Shown here one piece after another: positions 1 to 6,984 of a stretch of 15,064 nucleotides of DNA. The notes under the pieces are model-generated. The model had not been told where the DNA came from, searched no databases, and worked only from the letters and a program-made list of their open reading frames with translations. Both the position numbers and the translations under genes were made by a program. Position 1 is the stretch's first letter. Each line of letters opens with the position of its first letter. Location: the NCBI GenBank assembly GCA_902803035.1, contig CADCON010000053.1, positions 1-15,064 on the forward strand. Reading direction: 5' to 3'. The DNA is from an uncultured Ruminococcus sp. (GTDB taxonomy: Bacteria > Bacillota > Clostridia > Oscillospirales > Acutalibacteraceae).

Positions 1-67
1 CTCTGCCGTTCTTGGTGGAGCCCATACCTTTTTTATGAGCGAAAAGCTGTATATTTACCTTCAGCAT
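1..67 (-). CDS. rpmA: 50S ribosomal protein L27, N-terminal fragment (cut by window edge)
   Basis: Only the first 22 codons are present. They read MLKVNIQLFAHKKGMGSTKN and continue GR, the start of bacterial L27. The first nine residues, ending in LF before AHKKG, match the N-terminal extension found on L27 of Firmicutes, which Prp removes to expose the residues that reach the peptidyl-transferase centre (known for Staphylococcus aureus). The predicted cut is therefore after F9. The ATG overlaps the prp stop codon by one base (TAATG), and its Shine-Dalgarno sequence GGAGGTG lies within the last codons of prp, so the two genes are translationally coupled. The rest of the gene lies outside the window. 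Confidence 0.95.
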   Translation of the reverse strand, partial: MLKVNIQLFAHKKGMGSTKNGR

Positions 68-390
68 TACTGATGCACCTCCGAAAAATGAATTTTGATC
101 TGATCCGGATACTGCTCCGCAAGCTGCCGCAAGTGCAGCCCGAGGCCCGCGAGTATCGTTCTGGCCTTCGGAATGTCGTCATCTCTGACAATGACGCTCA
201 TGTATCCGTCGCGCTCCGAAACCTCCGCGTCAGCGCAGAGTATATCGGTGATGGTGTTGGCAGCCATATAGCACGCCGAGGAAACCGCCGCGCAAACAAC
301 CGACTGTCCCCTGACGCCCGTATGACCGCTCACTCTGAATCCCGCCGGACAATCCTGTCCTCCCGCGGAATAAAGCTCTACCCTGATCAC
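67..390 (-). CDS. prp: Ribosomal-processing cysteine protease Prp
   Basis: Small (107 aa) cysteine protease of the Prp/YsxB family that cleaves the L27 N-terminal extension; the substrate gene rpmA is directly downstream. The family signature is visible: GHTG at residues 22-25 with the putative catalytic His23, and VVCAAVS at 31-37 with the putative catalytic Cys33. The His-Cys spacing looks about two residues shorter than the H22/C34 spacing I recall for S. aureus Prp, and a Ser replaces the usual acidic residue before VVC. The start is GTG at 390-388, nine bases after the rplU stop, with no clear Shine-Dalgarno sequence, so translation probably depends on coupling to rplU. Position between rplU and rpmA is the normal Firmicute arrangement. 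Confidence 0.93.
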   Translation of the reverse strand: MIRVELYSAGGQDCPAGFRVSGHTGVRGQSVVCAAVSSACYMAANTITDILCADAEVSERDGYMSVIVRDDDIPKARTILAGLGLHLRQLAEQYPDQIKIHFSEVHQ

Positions 391-399
391 ACTGTGAAA

Positions 400-705
400 T
401 TACGCGATAATCTCGGTAATCTCAAGCTGAGAATAGGGCTGTCTGTGACCCATCTTGCGGGACGAGCTCTTCTTGGGCTTGTAGGTGAAAACTGTGATCT
501 TCTTGCCCTTACCGTTCTTGACAACCTTGGCCTTGACCTTTGCGCCGGCGACTTCGCTGCCGACCTTGATTCCGTCCTCGCCGCCGAGAGCCAGAACCTT
601 CAGCTCTACAACGTCGTCCGCGTCAGCGTTCAGAAGCTCGGCGAAAATCTTGTCGCCCTGCTCAACCTTGAACTGCTTTCCGCCCGTTTCAATAATTGCG
701 TACAT
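400..705 (-). CDS. rplU: 50S ribosomal protein L21
   Basis: Complete 101-aa L21, close to the usual 100-105 residues. It opens with MYAIIETGGKQFKVEQGDKI, the near-invariant L21 N-terminus, and has the basic KGKGKKI...KPKKSSSRKMGHRQPY segment (about residues 64-92) that contacts 23S rRNA. It is the first gene of rplU-prp-rpmA. The ATG at 705-703 is preceded by AGGTG nine bases upstream. Transcription comes from the promoter at 815-844 through an approximately 100-nt leader. Confidence 0.97.
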   Translation of the reverse strand: MYAIIETGGKQFKVEQGDKIFAELLNADADDVVELKVLALGGEDGIKVGSEVAGAKVKAKVVKNGKGKKITVFTYKPKKSSSRKMGHRQPYSQLEITEIIA

Positions 706-808
706 TCTTTACGGCACCTGCCTTATACTACAGACTCGCTGCTGCCGGGCGCGGATGGTTTTCTTCGCTAAGAAAAAGACCGACTTAAAAAAGCCCGCAA
801 CAAGCGGC
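706..808 (-). promoter_or_regulatory. Leader of rplU-prp-rpmA mRNA, possible L21 autoregulatory element
   Basis: About 100 nt of untranslated RNA lie between the predicted transcription start and the rplU ATG. A perfect 7-bp hairpin with a 4-nt loop (arms 759-765 and 770-776) is visible, and the AGGTG ribosome-binding site sits near the 3' end. Firmicutes are known to carry a ribosomal-protein leader in front of rplU (Rfam L21_leader family), so this is the obvious candidate. I cannot confirm the match to that consensus by eye, hence moderate confidence. Confidence 0.45.
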
Positions 809-810
809 TT
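787..810 (-). terminator. Possible intrinsic terminator for the upstream cysteine-rich gene
   Basis: Read on the minus strand, AAGCCGC-TTGTT-GCGGGCTT folds into a short stem with one bulged G and is followed by T6. It starts only six bases past the stop codon of the 146-aa gene, so it could end that transcript. Oddly, it lies at the predicted transcription start of rplU, so rplU transcripts would begin with it. Confidence 0.5.
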
Positions 811-814
811 AATG

Positions 815-844
815 ATTATACCATCAACAGCAGGCGGTTGTCAA
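815..844 (-). promoter_or_regulatory. Sigma-A promoter of rplU-prp-rpmA, inside the preceding gene
   Basis: On the minus strand TTGACA (844-839) and TATAAT (820-815) are both perfect consensus, separated by 18 bp, with TGG in front of the -10 giving an extended -10. The -35 and nearly all of the -10 are coding sequence for the last residues of the 146-aa protein; its stop codon TAA is the TAA of TATAAT. Confidence 0.88.
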
Positions 845-1256
845 TAGTTTTTTCAAAAAAATATTCCGCTCCATCGACATCCGCCGCGAAATGCCAGCAC
901 TTGCCGTCAAGACAGAGATTGTCCCGGATATTGTCGCCGCATTCGCAGCCGTTCATCTTATATTTGGCACAGTGGACACACCTATTCTTCTCCAGATCCG
1001 CAAGACGTCTGTCGTATTCCCCGCGGGAAAGCACCGTCACCTCGCACTCTCTGAACACGCTCACCATCGCGGGATTGATAAATTTGCTTCCGGTTTCCCC
1101 CTCTATATAATAGGGAGCTACGCAGTTGTCGCCGCTGAAATAACGCATCTCGATGAACCGGCCGGAATGAGCCAGCAGGTATGCTCCGAATGCTTCCGGT
1201 GTGCTTATCCCGTCCGGATATATGTATTTGTCGTAGTCAATTTCCAGTACCTTCAT
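816..1256 (-). CDS. Cysteine-rich protein of unknown function (paralogue of next gene upstream)
   Basis: I do not recognise the family. The 146-aa product has an N-terminal part of about 85 residues without obvious membrane segments, then a cysteine cluster: C93-x2-C96, C104-x-C106, C115 and C120 followed by WHF. This spacing suggests a small zinc- or Fe-S-binding knuckle (inference). The segment LSRGEYDRRL...RCVHC is clearly related to MTREEYTRVL...KCVHC in the upstream neighbour, and both end the cluster with C-x-x-F, so the two are diverged tandem paralogues. I chose the ATG at 1256-1254 because AAAGGAGAG lies a suitable distance upstream and because the longer frame would overlap the upstream gene. 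The start is two bases downstream of the upstream TAG, implying an operon. The 3' end doubles as the rplU promoter. Confidence 0.8.
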   Translation of the reverse strand: MKVLEIDYDKYIYPDGISTPEAFGAYLLAHSGRFIEMRYFSGDNCVAPYYIEGETGSKFINPAMVSVFRECEVTVLSRGEYDRRLADLEKNRCVHCAKYKMNGCECGDNIRDNLCLDGKCWHFAADVDGAEYFFEKTIDNRLLLMV

Positions 1257-1257
1257 T

Positions 1258-1683
1258 CTATTGCTCTCCTTTGGGTTTGAATTGTCTGCACCTGCCGATT
1301 TTCCCACGACCGGATTGAATACCTACTATCATGCCGCAATAACCGTTGATACAGTCCTCCTCGCTGACAAAACGAAGGCAGTGGACGCACTTTTCGTCTA
1401 TCGTGCGGCGAAGTACCCGCGTATATTCTTCGCGTGTCATAAGCTCACGCTCAAATTCGGTTATTTCAGCGATATGCGCTACCTTGATATATACCCTGCA
1501 CAGGTTTTCGCTGACACAGAAGGGATAATCCAGTATATCAAACGCTGCATAGCCATTGAATTTCCCGTTGAGTATTTTGGCGGCCGTCCGCAAATCAGGC
1601 ATTTCTTGGGTGTAGGGAACGCTCATATATCTGAACTCGTATTGACAGAAATCCGGCATGACCAGCTCCATGACCTTTGGCAA
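1258..1683 (-). CDS. Cysteine-rich protein of unknown function (tandem paralogue)
   Basis: Unrecognised 141-aa soluble protein. The C-terminal third holds C99-x2-C102, C111, C116 and C132-R-Q-F, matching the layout of the downstream neighbour, and MTREEYTRVL just before it (residues 82-91) aligns with LSRGEYDRRL there. A metal-binding knuckle is a reasonable inference; the N-terminal 80 residues are not informative to me. The start is TTG at 1683-1681, with GGAGAGG five bases upstream; the next in-frame ATG (codon 5) is too far from that ribosome-binding site. The gene has its own promoter at 1719-1747 and is co-transcribed with the 146-aa gene. Confidence 0.8.
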   Translation of the reverse strand: MPKVMELVMPDFCQYEFRYMSVPYTQEMPDLRTAAKILNGKFNGYAAFDILDYPFCVSENLCRVYIKVAHIAEITEFERELMTREEYTRVLRRTIDEKCVHCLRFVSEEDCINGYCGMIVGIQSGRGKIGRCRQFKPKGEQ

Positions 1684-1718
1684 TCTTTCCTCTCCTTCCG
1701 GGTGATGGTTCCGCTCCG

Positions 1719-1747
1719 ATTATATCATTTTATTCACAGAACCAATA
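1719..1747 (-). promoter_or_regulatory. Promoter of the paralogous cysteine-rich gene pair
   Basis: Minus-strand TATAAT at 1724-1719 is preceded by TGA, giving an extended -10 (TGATATAAT). A weak -35, TATTGG, lies 17 bp upstream (1747-1742). The -10 is 35 bases before the TTG start codon. Confidence 0.7.
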
Positions 1748-1790
1748 GCGCATCGCTCATCTTAATGTTTTCTTTATTTTCATATAAAGA

Positions 1791-1829
1791 CGAGCCCCGA
1801 AGGGTGGTGAAAACCCTTTCAGGACTCGC
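1791..1829 (-). terminator. Intrinsic terminator after putP (hairpin works on either strand)
   Basis: Minus-strand GCGAGTCCTGAAAGGG pairs with CCCTTCGGGGCTCG around a 9-nt loop, with two G-U pairs and one bulge. It lies just past the putP stop. The downstream tract on this strand is TCTTTAT, so termination may be modest; the opposite strand has a T6 run after the same hairpin. Confidence 0.7.
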
Positions 1830-1856
1830 TTTTTTCAATATATCAAGAATACGGTT

Positions 1857-3488
1857 TTACTCGGCGTCCGATACGGCAGCTTCTTCGACAGGAGCAGCTT
1901 CTTCGACAGGAGCGGCCTCTTCGACAGGAGCGGCTTCCTCAACAGGAGCGGCTTCTTCGACAGGAGCGGCAACGTCGATCGGCAGCTTTGCCTGATCAAA
2001 GAGAGCGACCACTTCATCCGACGGCTTCCTGCTGATGAGTGAAACCAGCACAGCGGCAAGCATTCCGCAGAAGAAGCCGGGGATAATCTCATAAATACCG
2101 GTATTGAAAAGGCCGACCTTGTATATGCCGGATTCGCCAGTGAAAAGGGCGTACCACACCATGTCCACGGTAAAGCCGGTCACGATACCCGCGACGGCAC
2201 CGGGATAGGTGAACCGCTTCCAATAGAGCGCAAGGAGAATGACCGGGCCGAAGGAGGCGCCGAAGAAGCCCCACGCGCATTCCACCAGCTCCATAATGCC
2301 TTCGCAGCTCGGGCTGGTGGCGATGAAGAAGGCCACGACCGCGATAATGACGACCACGATTCTGCCTGCCCACATCATCTCCCTGTTGGACGCCTTCTTG
2401 CGGATCACCGCCTTGTAAACGTCGGAGGAAAAGGCCGAGGACGATGCGAGAAGCTGCGAATCGGCTGTGCTCATGGCAGCCGCGATGATGGCGGAGAGCA
2501 GAATGCCGGCGATAAACGCGGGGAAGAATTTGCGAACCATGGTGACGAATACAAGGCTCTTTGTTTCCGTGAGGGTATCAGCGAAGAGATATCTGCCGAA
2601 AAGACCCACAATCGCGGACATGGTGAGAATGACGGCCGTCCAGCAGCTTCCCACGATCTGCGATTTTCTCATGTCCTTCTCGGACTTGACGGCGATGAAT
2701 CTCACGATGATGTGCGGCATTCCGAAATACCCGAGTCCCCAGCCGAATCCGGTGAAGATATCCGCGATACTCGCCCAGTTGAAGGAGCCGCTTGACAGAA
2801 CATTGAAGTAATTCTCAGGCAGAACGGCGCCGGCGTCAACGATATATCCGCCTGTCCTGACCGCGACAAGCGCGATGATCGGGCAGAGCATGAGCGCGGC
2901 GAGCATGAGAAGCCCCTGGAAAAAGTCTGTCCAGCATACGGCATTGAAGCCCCCGAGGAATGTGTAAAGCACGATGATGGCGGTGGCGACGATCATTGAA
3001 ATTCTGGGATCGACGTCAAGAACCGTCTTGAAGAGGTCTCCGCAGGCGACAATGCTGGAAGCGGAGTAGACGCAGTAGACGACCACAAAGACGAGCGCAG
3101 AAATGATCTGCAACGCCTTGTTCTTCGTCAGGAAGCGGTTGGTGAGGAACTGGGGAATGGTGATGGAGTCATTCGCCCGGATGGAATATCTGCGCAGCCT
3201 CGGCGCGACAAAAATCCATGAGGCAATGGTGCCACAGAGCAGTCCCACGGCAATCCAGACCTTCCCGACGCCTGCCAGATAGATGGAACCTGGCAGACCC
3301 ATGAGTACCCAGGCGCTCATGTCGGAGGCACCCGCGCTGAGCGCGGCCACCAGTCCGTTCATTTTTCTGCCGCCGAGGAAGTACTCTTTCTCGCTCTCGC
3401 TCTTTTTAGACTTGACAAAGAAGAAAATGCCTATTCCTATGACAAGCATAAAATACAGAGCGATCGCACTAAGTTCGATGGTATTCAA
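1857..3488 (-). CDS. putP: Sodium/proline symporter (SSS family) with repeat tail
   Basis: Integral-membrane Na+-coupled proline uptake protein of the solute:sodium symporter family. The PutP signature SAGASDMSAWVLMGLPGSIY is at residues 51-70; D56 and S58 correspond to the Na+-site residues D55 and S57 of E. coli PutP, and R41 to R40. Hydrophobic segments cover about residues 1-505, as expected for 13 helices. The remaining tail is atypical: PVEEAA repeated five times, then VSDAE, making the protein about 40 residues longer than most PutP. The start is TTG at 3488-3486 with AGGAAAGGA upstream (spacing rather long, about 11 bases); the next in-frame Met is within helix 1. It is monocistronic, with promoter 3569-3597 and terminator 1791-1829. 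OpuE-like osmotic proline uptake is an alternative role. Confidence 0.92.
   Translation of the reverse strand: MNTIELSAIALYFMLVIGIGIFFFVKSKKSESEKEYFLGGRKMNGLVAALSAGASDMSAWVLMGLPGSIYLAGVGKVWIAVGLLCGTIASWIFVAPRLRRYSIRANDSITIPQFLTNRFLTKNKALQIISALVFVVVYCVYSASSIVACGDLFKTVLDVDPRISMIVATAIIVLYTFLGGFNAVCWTDFFQGLLMLAALMLCPIIALVAVRTGGYIVDAGAVLPENYFNVLSSGSFNWASIADIFTGFGWGLGYFGMPHIIVRFIAVKSEKDMRKSQIVGSCWTAVILTMSAIVGLFGRYLFADTLTETKSLVFVTMVRKFFPAFIAGILLSAIIAAAMSTADSQLLASSSAFSSDVYKAVIRKKASNREMMWAGRIVVVIIAVVAFFIATSPSCEGIMELVECAWGFFGASFGPVILLALYWKRFTYPGAVAGIVTGFTVDMVWYALFTGESGIYKVGLFNTGIYEIIPGFFCGMLAAVLVSLISRKPSDEVVALFDQAKLPIDVAAPVEEAAPVEEAAPVEEAAPVEEAAPVEEAAVSDAE
1879..1968 (-). repeat. Five tandem 18-bp repeats encoding PVEEAA in the PutP tail
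   Basis: Five head-to-tail 18-bp units (1879-1896, 1897-1914, 1915-1932, 1933-1950, 1951-1968) differ from one another at only one to three positions. They keep the putP frame and encode five PVEEAA units. Near identity at DNA level points to recent slippage expansion. Confidence 0.95.
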
Positions 3489-3534
3489 ACTTAAATCAAT
3501 CCTTTCCTGCCCGATAAAGGCAAATAATCATAGT

Positions 3535-3555
3535 GTCCGCAGGCCTCCCGCGGAC
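3535..3555 (-). other. Hairpin in the putP 5' leader
   Basis: GTCCGC and GCGGAC form a perfect 6-bp stem around a 9-nt loop, within the roughly 75-nt leader between the promoter and the putP start. No T-run follows it, so it is not a terminator. It may stabilise the message or influence translation; function unknown. Confidence 0.5.
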
Positions 3556-3568
3556 GAGGTACTTGTCC

Positions 3569-3597
3569 ATTATATTGAAAGATCTCCGGTTTGTCAA
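3569..3597 (-). promoter_or_regulatory. Sigma-A promoter of putP
   Basis: Perfect consensus on the minus strand: TTGACA (3597-3592), 17-bp spacer, TATAAT (3574-3569). The -10 is about 80 bases before the putP start codon. No other gene lies between. Confidence 0.92.
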
Positions 3598-3679
3598 TAC
3601 GATTTACCACTTTAATTCTTTAAAAAGCAAAATTATTGGGTATTTTTCGAGATCAACGTAATGTGATCCGCTCATAAAT

Positions 3680-3724
3680 AAGAAAAAGCGGGCATTTTCC
3701 GCCTGATACGGAAAATGCCCGCTT
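3680..3724 (-). terminator. Strong intrinsic terminator of the pyrE-GH2 operon
   Basis: A perfect 16-bp inverted repeat (3686-3701 and 3709-3724) with a 7-nt loop begins two bases past the stop of the 95-aa gene. Read on the minus strand it is followed by a T-rich tract (TTTTTCTTATTT). Confidence 0.95.
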
Positions 3725-3726
3725 GC

Positions 3727-4014
3727 TTATTCTACATTCTCATGCTCCGGAACAGTAACGATTTCATACCGCAGAGGATTCTCCACCGGCATAAATTTCT
3801 TCCCGCTCTCATCGCACACAGCGTACATTCTCCCGCACGACGCGCATCTGAGCAGCGGAAGCAGAATGTTTTCCCCCGCCTGTCCGAGATATTTCACTGC
3901 CGCGCCGGATCCGCGCAGACCCGAACGGCAGCATTCAGGCAGGCGTTCCCTTCTCACGGCCGCCCGGTGAATGGAATAGCCGCTTGTGCTGAAATATTCA
4001 TTCAGTCCGCCCAT
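3727..4014 (-). CDS. Small CxxC protein of unknown function, last gene of the operon
   Basis: Unrecognised 95-aa protein. The first half is basic and variable-looking; the second half carries CASCG-x4-VC (about residues 57-67), which resembles half of a zinc ribbon, then a short acidic end. There are no membrane segments. The ATG at 4014-4012 lies within the 3' end of the membrane-protein gene (17-bp overlap, different frame), with GAGGGTGAAGG upstream. The overlap and the terminator directly after the stop support a real, translationally coupled last gene, but the lack of a recognisable family leaves some doubt. Confidence 0.65.
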   Translation of the reverse strand: MGGLNEYFSTSGYSIHRAAVRRERLPECCRSGLRGSGAAVKYLGQAGENILLPLLRCASCGRMYAVCDESGKKFMPVENPLRYEIVTVPEHENVE

Positions 4015-4504
4015 GTGCCTTCACCCTCGCGGTCAGCTCGGAGTACAACTCGTACAGGCCGCAGTCCTCAAATTCCGACGTTCCCTGCGGCAGCCGCTCC
4101 GAAAAAATCCTGTAAGAGCGCAGCGGCAGCCTGATAGTCAACAGATACCCGCTTCCCGCTGTCCCTCCGGTCAGCGAATCACGCGCATAGCTGACGCCCT
4201 TGACGTCACGGCAGTCGAAAATAACGCTCCGCCCGCCAAAGGTCAGCCTTACCCTGCCGCTTTCGGCGAATTCCGCGGTTCCGGCTCCGTCCTCCGCCGC
4301 GTTCTTCCGGCGCGACAGATACATCACCCCGCAGACAAGAAACGCGACGGGAATTGCCACGGTAATGAAGAGATTGCTGCCGAAGCTCCTTGCAATGGCG
4401 GAGGAAATCAGCCATCCGGCCAGAAAGAGCAGAATGCATATCACAATTCGCAGAATCTCGCTGTCCCTGTTCCTGCATTGAAAGGTCATTTTTTTCAAAT
4501 TCAT
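3998..4504 (-). CDS. Two-helix membrane protein of unknown function
   Basis: 168-aa protein with two predicted transmembrane helices (about residues 17-38 and 46-64) followed by RRK, which by the positive-inside rule puts the C-terminal domain of about 100 residues in the cytoplasm. That domain has alternating beta-strand patterns (VRLTF, SVIFD, YLLTIRLP, SYRIF) and could be a PH-like sheet, as in many short two-helix bacterial membrane proteins; this is inference only. The ATG at 4504-4502 follows GGAGG by four bases. It starts 16 bases after the GH2 stop and overlaps the following gene, so it belongs to the same operon. I do not recognise a named family. Confidence 0.75.
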   Translation of the reverse strand: MNLKKMTFQCRNRDSEILRIVICILLFLAGWLISSAIARSFGSNLFITVAIPVAFLVCGVMYLSRRKNAAEDGAGTAEFAESGRVRLTFGGRSVIFDCRDVKGVSYARDSLTGGTAGSGYLLTIRLPLRSYRIFSERLPQGTSEFEDCGLYELYSELTARVKAHGRTE

Positions 4505-4520
4505 TCACCCTCCGCGCCGT

Positions 4521-6938
4521 TCATTCCGCAGGCGTTTCTTCCGTTCTGGACACATTCAGTTCCTTGGAAGTCTTGCGGATCACGCTGAGCGGAATCTCAA
4601 ATTCACCCATCGTCTGGGTCACAATCCTGACGTTCGCCTGCTTGCGCCCGCCCTTTGTGCGGAGATAGAATGCCGCGCCGCCGCCGATGAGCGGAATCAC
4701 AGAGGGTCCGATCACTTCCAGCGCGCCGTCGCAGGTGATAGTCAGCGTATCGCTGAAAAAGCTGATGCGATTGTCATTGGAATCGACGGCGACAATTTCA
4801 ATGCGCGCCACGTCGTATGTTTCGCCGTGAATCAGCTTGCTGCTGCTCACATTCACCTTGAATTTCGTCTTGGTGACGGGAGCCTTCACGACCGTCGCGG
4901 CCACCTGCCCGTTGATGACGCCCTCAAATCTGAATTCCGTTCTCACCGACCTTGACACAGCATATTCGCTGTACAGACCCAGCACTTCGTCCTCCGGCAG
5001 CTTCTGAGGCTTTGACGAAAAGAGCGACATAAGGCCTTCCTTGGCGGCGTGCTGCGTCACGATGCTGCCGCTCAGTTCGCCCGCCGCCCTCAGCACTTCC
5101 TGCTCCTTTTTCTGATCAAAGCCCTCCTTGCCAGCCATCGCGCTGTCGAAGAGAGAATGGATGAGAATCGGCGGATGAGGAAGACCGGGATACCTCACCT
5201 TGTCCGGGAAGAATTCTCCCATCAGTTCATTGTTCTTGTAAAGACGCACGCTGTCACAGTTGGTAAACGCGTAGACGTCGCCGATCATTCCGTATTTATG
5301 CTCGCCCGCCATCATCGCCGATGAAATTTCCAGCACCGGGCGGGAATTGTTCTGACTGGTATAAACGGCGGCCGCGAGCTTGGGTATTCTGTTGATGTCG
5401 CAGATGCCGTATGGGCAGATTCCGTCATTGCCGCCGAAGCTGACGTGCGTATTGTAATCACACAGGCACCAGGCGAACGTGCCGATGACGCCTTTGCTTC
5501 CCAAAGCGGCATCCAGCATACGGGCATGACTCAATGCCTGCTCCGTCAGCTCTCTCTCGCTGCCAAAGCTCCTGGCCGGATAGAGATAACCCGTGTGTTC
5601 GGTGATGATAACCGGCGATTTTCCGAGAGAAATCTCCTGCGTGTCATAGGAAAAGCTCTCGTCCGCCTTGTGAATTCTGTAGTCGTTATACCCGTAGATG
5701 TCCTCCACCATATCGCTGCCCATGAACGCCCGTACACCGAGCGTCGGACGCGACGCGTCAAGCGATCTGACCACGTCGCTGATCTTGCGGTTGATCTGGG
5801 TGATATCCTTTGTGTCATCGGTGCGGGTTGACCATATGACAATGCTCGGCTCGTTCCGGTGCTCCAGAACGGTCTCGCGCACATTCTGCAGAAGCGTTTC
5901 CATCCATTCGCCGCCCTTGGCGAACCGATAGCCCGGTATGTCCCATATGACCATCAGCCCGATTTCGCTGCACCTTTCCACAAAATACCTGCTCTGGGGA
6001 TATCGGGCGCATCTCACGGCATTAAAGCCCAGCGACTTGATGAGATCCGCGTCCGCTCTCTGCGCTGAAGCCGGCATCGCAAAGCCCTCGTAGGCGTAAT
6101 TCTGCATACGGTTGATGCCAATCATCTTCACCCGCTTGCCGTTGAGAAGCAGGCCCTGCGCGTCAACCTTCACCTGACGGAATCCGACCGTATAGTCCAG
6201 CTCATCCCCGCCGGAGAGCGATACCTTCAGGGTGTACAGCTTCGGATTTTCAGGCGTCCACGGGGTGACCTCCGCCGATAACGTCCACGAAACATGATAA
6301 TTCTCATGCTCCGAACGGTACTGGCAGGAGCCTAAACGCTGCGTGCCGTCAAAGAGCGAAAAAGTCAGCTTTCTCTCCCCTTCTCCGCCAATCACGCCGG
6401 TGATATCCAGCTTCCAGCCCTTCTCGGTAAGCATGGGATTGATGAACGTGTCCTTGATATACATCTGCGGGACCCCTTCAATCCAGACGTCGCGGTAAAT
6501 GCCGCCATAGCTCAGGAAGTCCACGGGCGCGCCGTAAGGAGGAGTATCGGGGCGTTCGGTGGAATCCACGATAACGGTGAGCTTGTTCTCGCTGTCGGTG
6601 AGAAAATCTGTGATATCCTCACTGAAGCCGGTGAATCCGCCCTTGTGTGCAAAAGCCGCCTTCTCGTTGACAAAGACAGCCGCGCAGTTCATCACGCCGT
6701 CAAAATGAAGAATGATCCTCTTGCCCTCCATCTCGTCCGGAATGACAAACAGCTTGCTGTACTGCACGATCTTGCTGTCGTCATCCCCGCTGAAGCAGCT
6801 GAGTTTTCCGCTGCCGCTGTTGTGGGGAATATCCACAGGGCGGATCGTGAGGTCAAAATTTTCGTTTTTGCTCTTTTTCGGGGAATAATCGGGGGTAAAT
6901 CTCCACCCGTAGTTCAATCCTGTTCTGAATCTTAACAT
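4521..6938 (-). CDS. Glycoside hydrolase family 2 (beta-galactosidase-like) protein with altered catalytic residues
   Basis: 805-aa cytoplasmic protein (no signal peptide) with GH2 architecture: jelly-roll sugar-binding domain about 1-155 (DTPPYGAPVDFLSYGGIYRD at 131-150), immunoglobulin-like domain about 160-255, TIM barrel about 256-530, and further beta domains to the end, interrupted by a charged helical stretch near 600-645. The nucleophile appears intact as E447 in IITEHTGYLYP. The clan GH-A Asn-Glu acid/base pair, expected six residues after W369, reads D374-D375, and the usual SHYP histidine is R312. It may therefore be a changed-specificity, weak or non-hydrolytic member; the substrate cannot be named. 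ATG at 6938 has GGAGG five bases upstream. It starts 46 bases after pyrE with no promoter between and is followed by two coupled small genes. Confidence 0.88.
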   Translation of the reverse strand: MLRFRTGLNYGWRFTPDYSPKKSKNENFDLTIRPVDIPHNSGSGKLSCFSGDDDSKIVQYSKLFVIPDEMEGKRIILHFDGVMNCAAVFVNEKAAFAHKGGFTGFSEDITDFLTDSENKLTVIVDSTERPDTPPYGAPVDFLSYGGIYRDVWIEGVPQMYIKDTFINPMLTEKGWKLDITGVIGGEGERKLTFSLFDGTQRLGSCQYRSEHENYHVSWTLSAEVTPWTPENPKLYTLKVSLSGGDELDYTVGFRQVKVDAQGLLLNGKRVKMIGINRMQNYAYEGFAMPASAQRADADLIKSLGFNAVRCARYPQSRYFVERCSEIGLMVIWDIPGYRFAKGGEWMETLLQNVRETVLEHRNEPSIVIWSTRTDDTKDITQINRKISDVVRSLDASRPTLGVRAFMGSDMVEDIYGYNDYRIHKADESFSYDTQEISLGKSPVIITEHTGYLYPARSFGSERELTEQALSHARMLDAALGSKGVIGTFAWCLCDYNTHVSFGGNDGICPYGICDINRIPKLAAAVYTSQNNSRPVLEISSAMMAGEHKYGMIGDVYAFTNCDSVRLYKNNELMGEFFPDKVRYPGLPHPPILIHSLFDSAMAGKEGFDQKKEQEVLRAAGELSGSIVTQHAAKEGLMSLFSSKPQKLPEDEVLGLYSEYAVSRSVRTEFRFEGVINGQVAATVVKAPVTKTKFKVNVSSSKLIHGETYDVARIEIVAVDSNDNRISFFSDTLTITCDGALEVIGPSVIPLIGGGAAFYLRTKGGRKQANVRIVTQTMGEFEIPLSVIRKTSKELNVSRTEETPAE

Positions 6939-6984
6939 AGCTTCCTCCAGAAATCATTGCGCGCCGGCGGCGTTTCCGTCAGCC

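Noticed and set aside
1257..1307. N-terminal extension of the 146-aa cysteine-rich protein
   Set aside because: The extra 17 residues overlap the coding 3' end of the upstream paralogue, and a good ribosome-binding site serves the internal ATG at 1256.
1879..1968. Possible CRISPR-like or other direct-repeat array
   Set aside because: Units are 18 bp, contiguous without spacers, and in frame within putP.
1261..1995. A 244-codon plus-strand frame ending in repeated SSTGAA units
   Set aside because: The repeats are the reverse reading of the PutP PVEEAA tail, and the frame crosses a terminator, a promoter and a second gene on the other strand.
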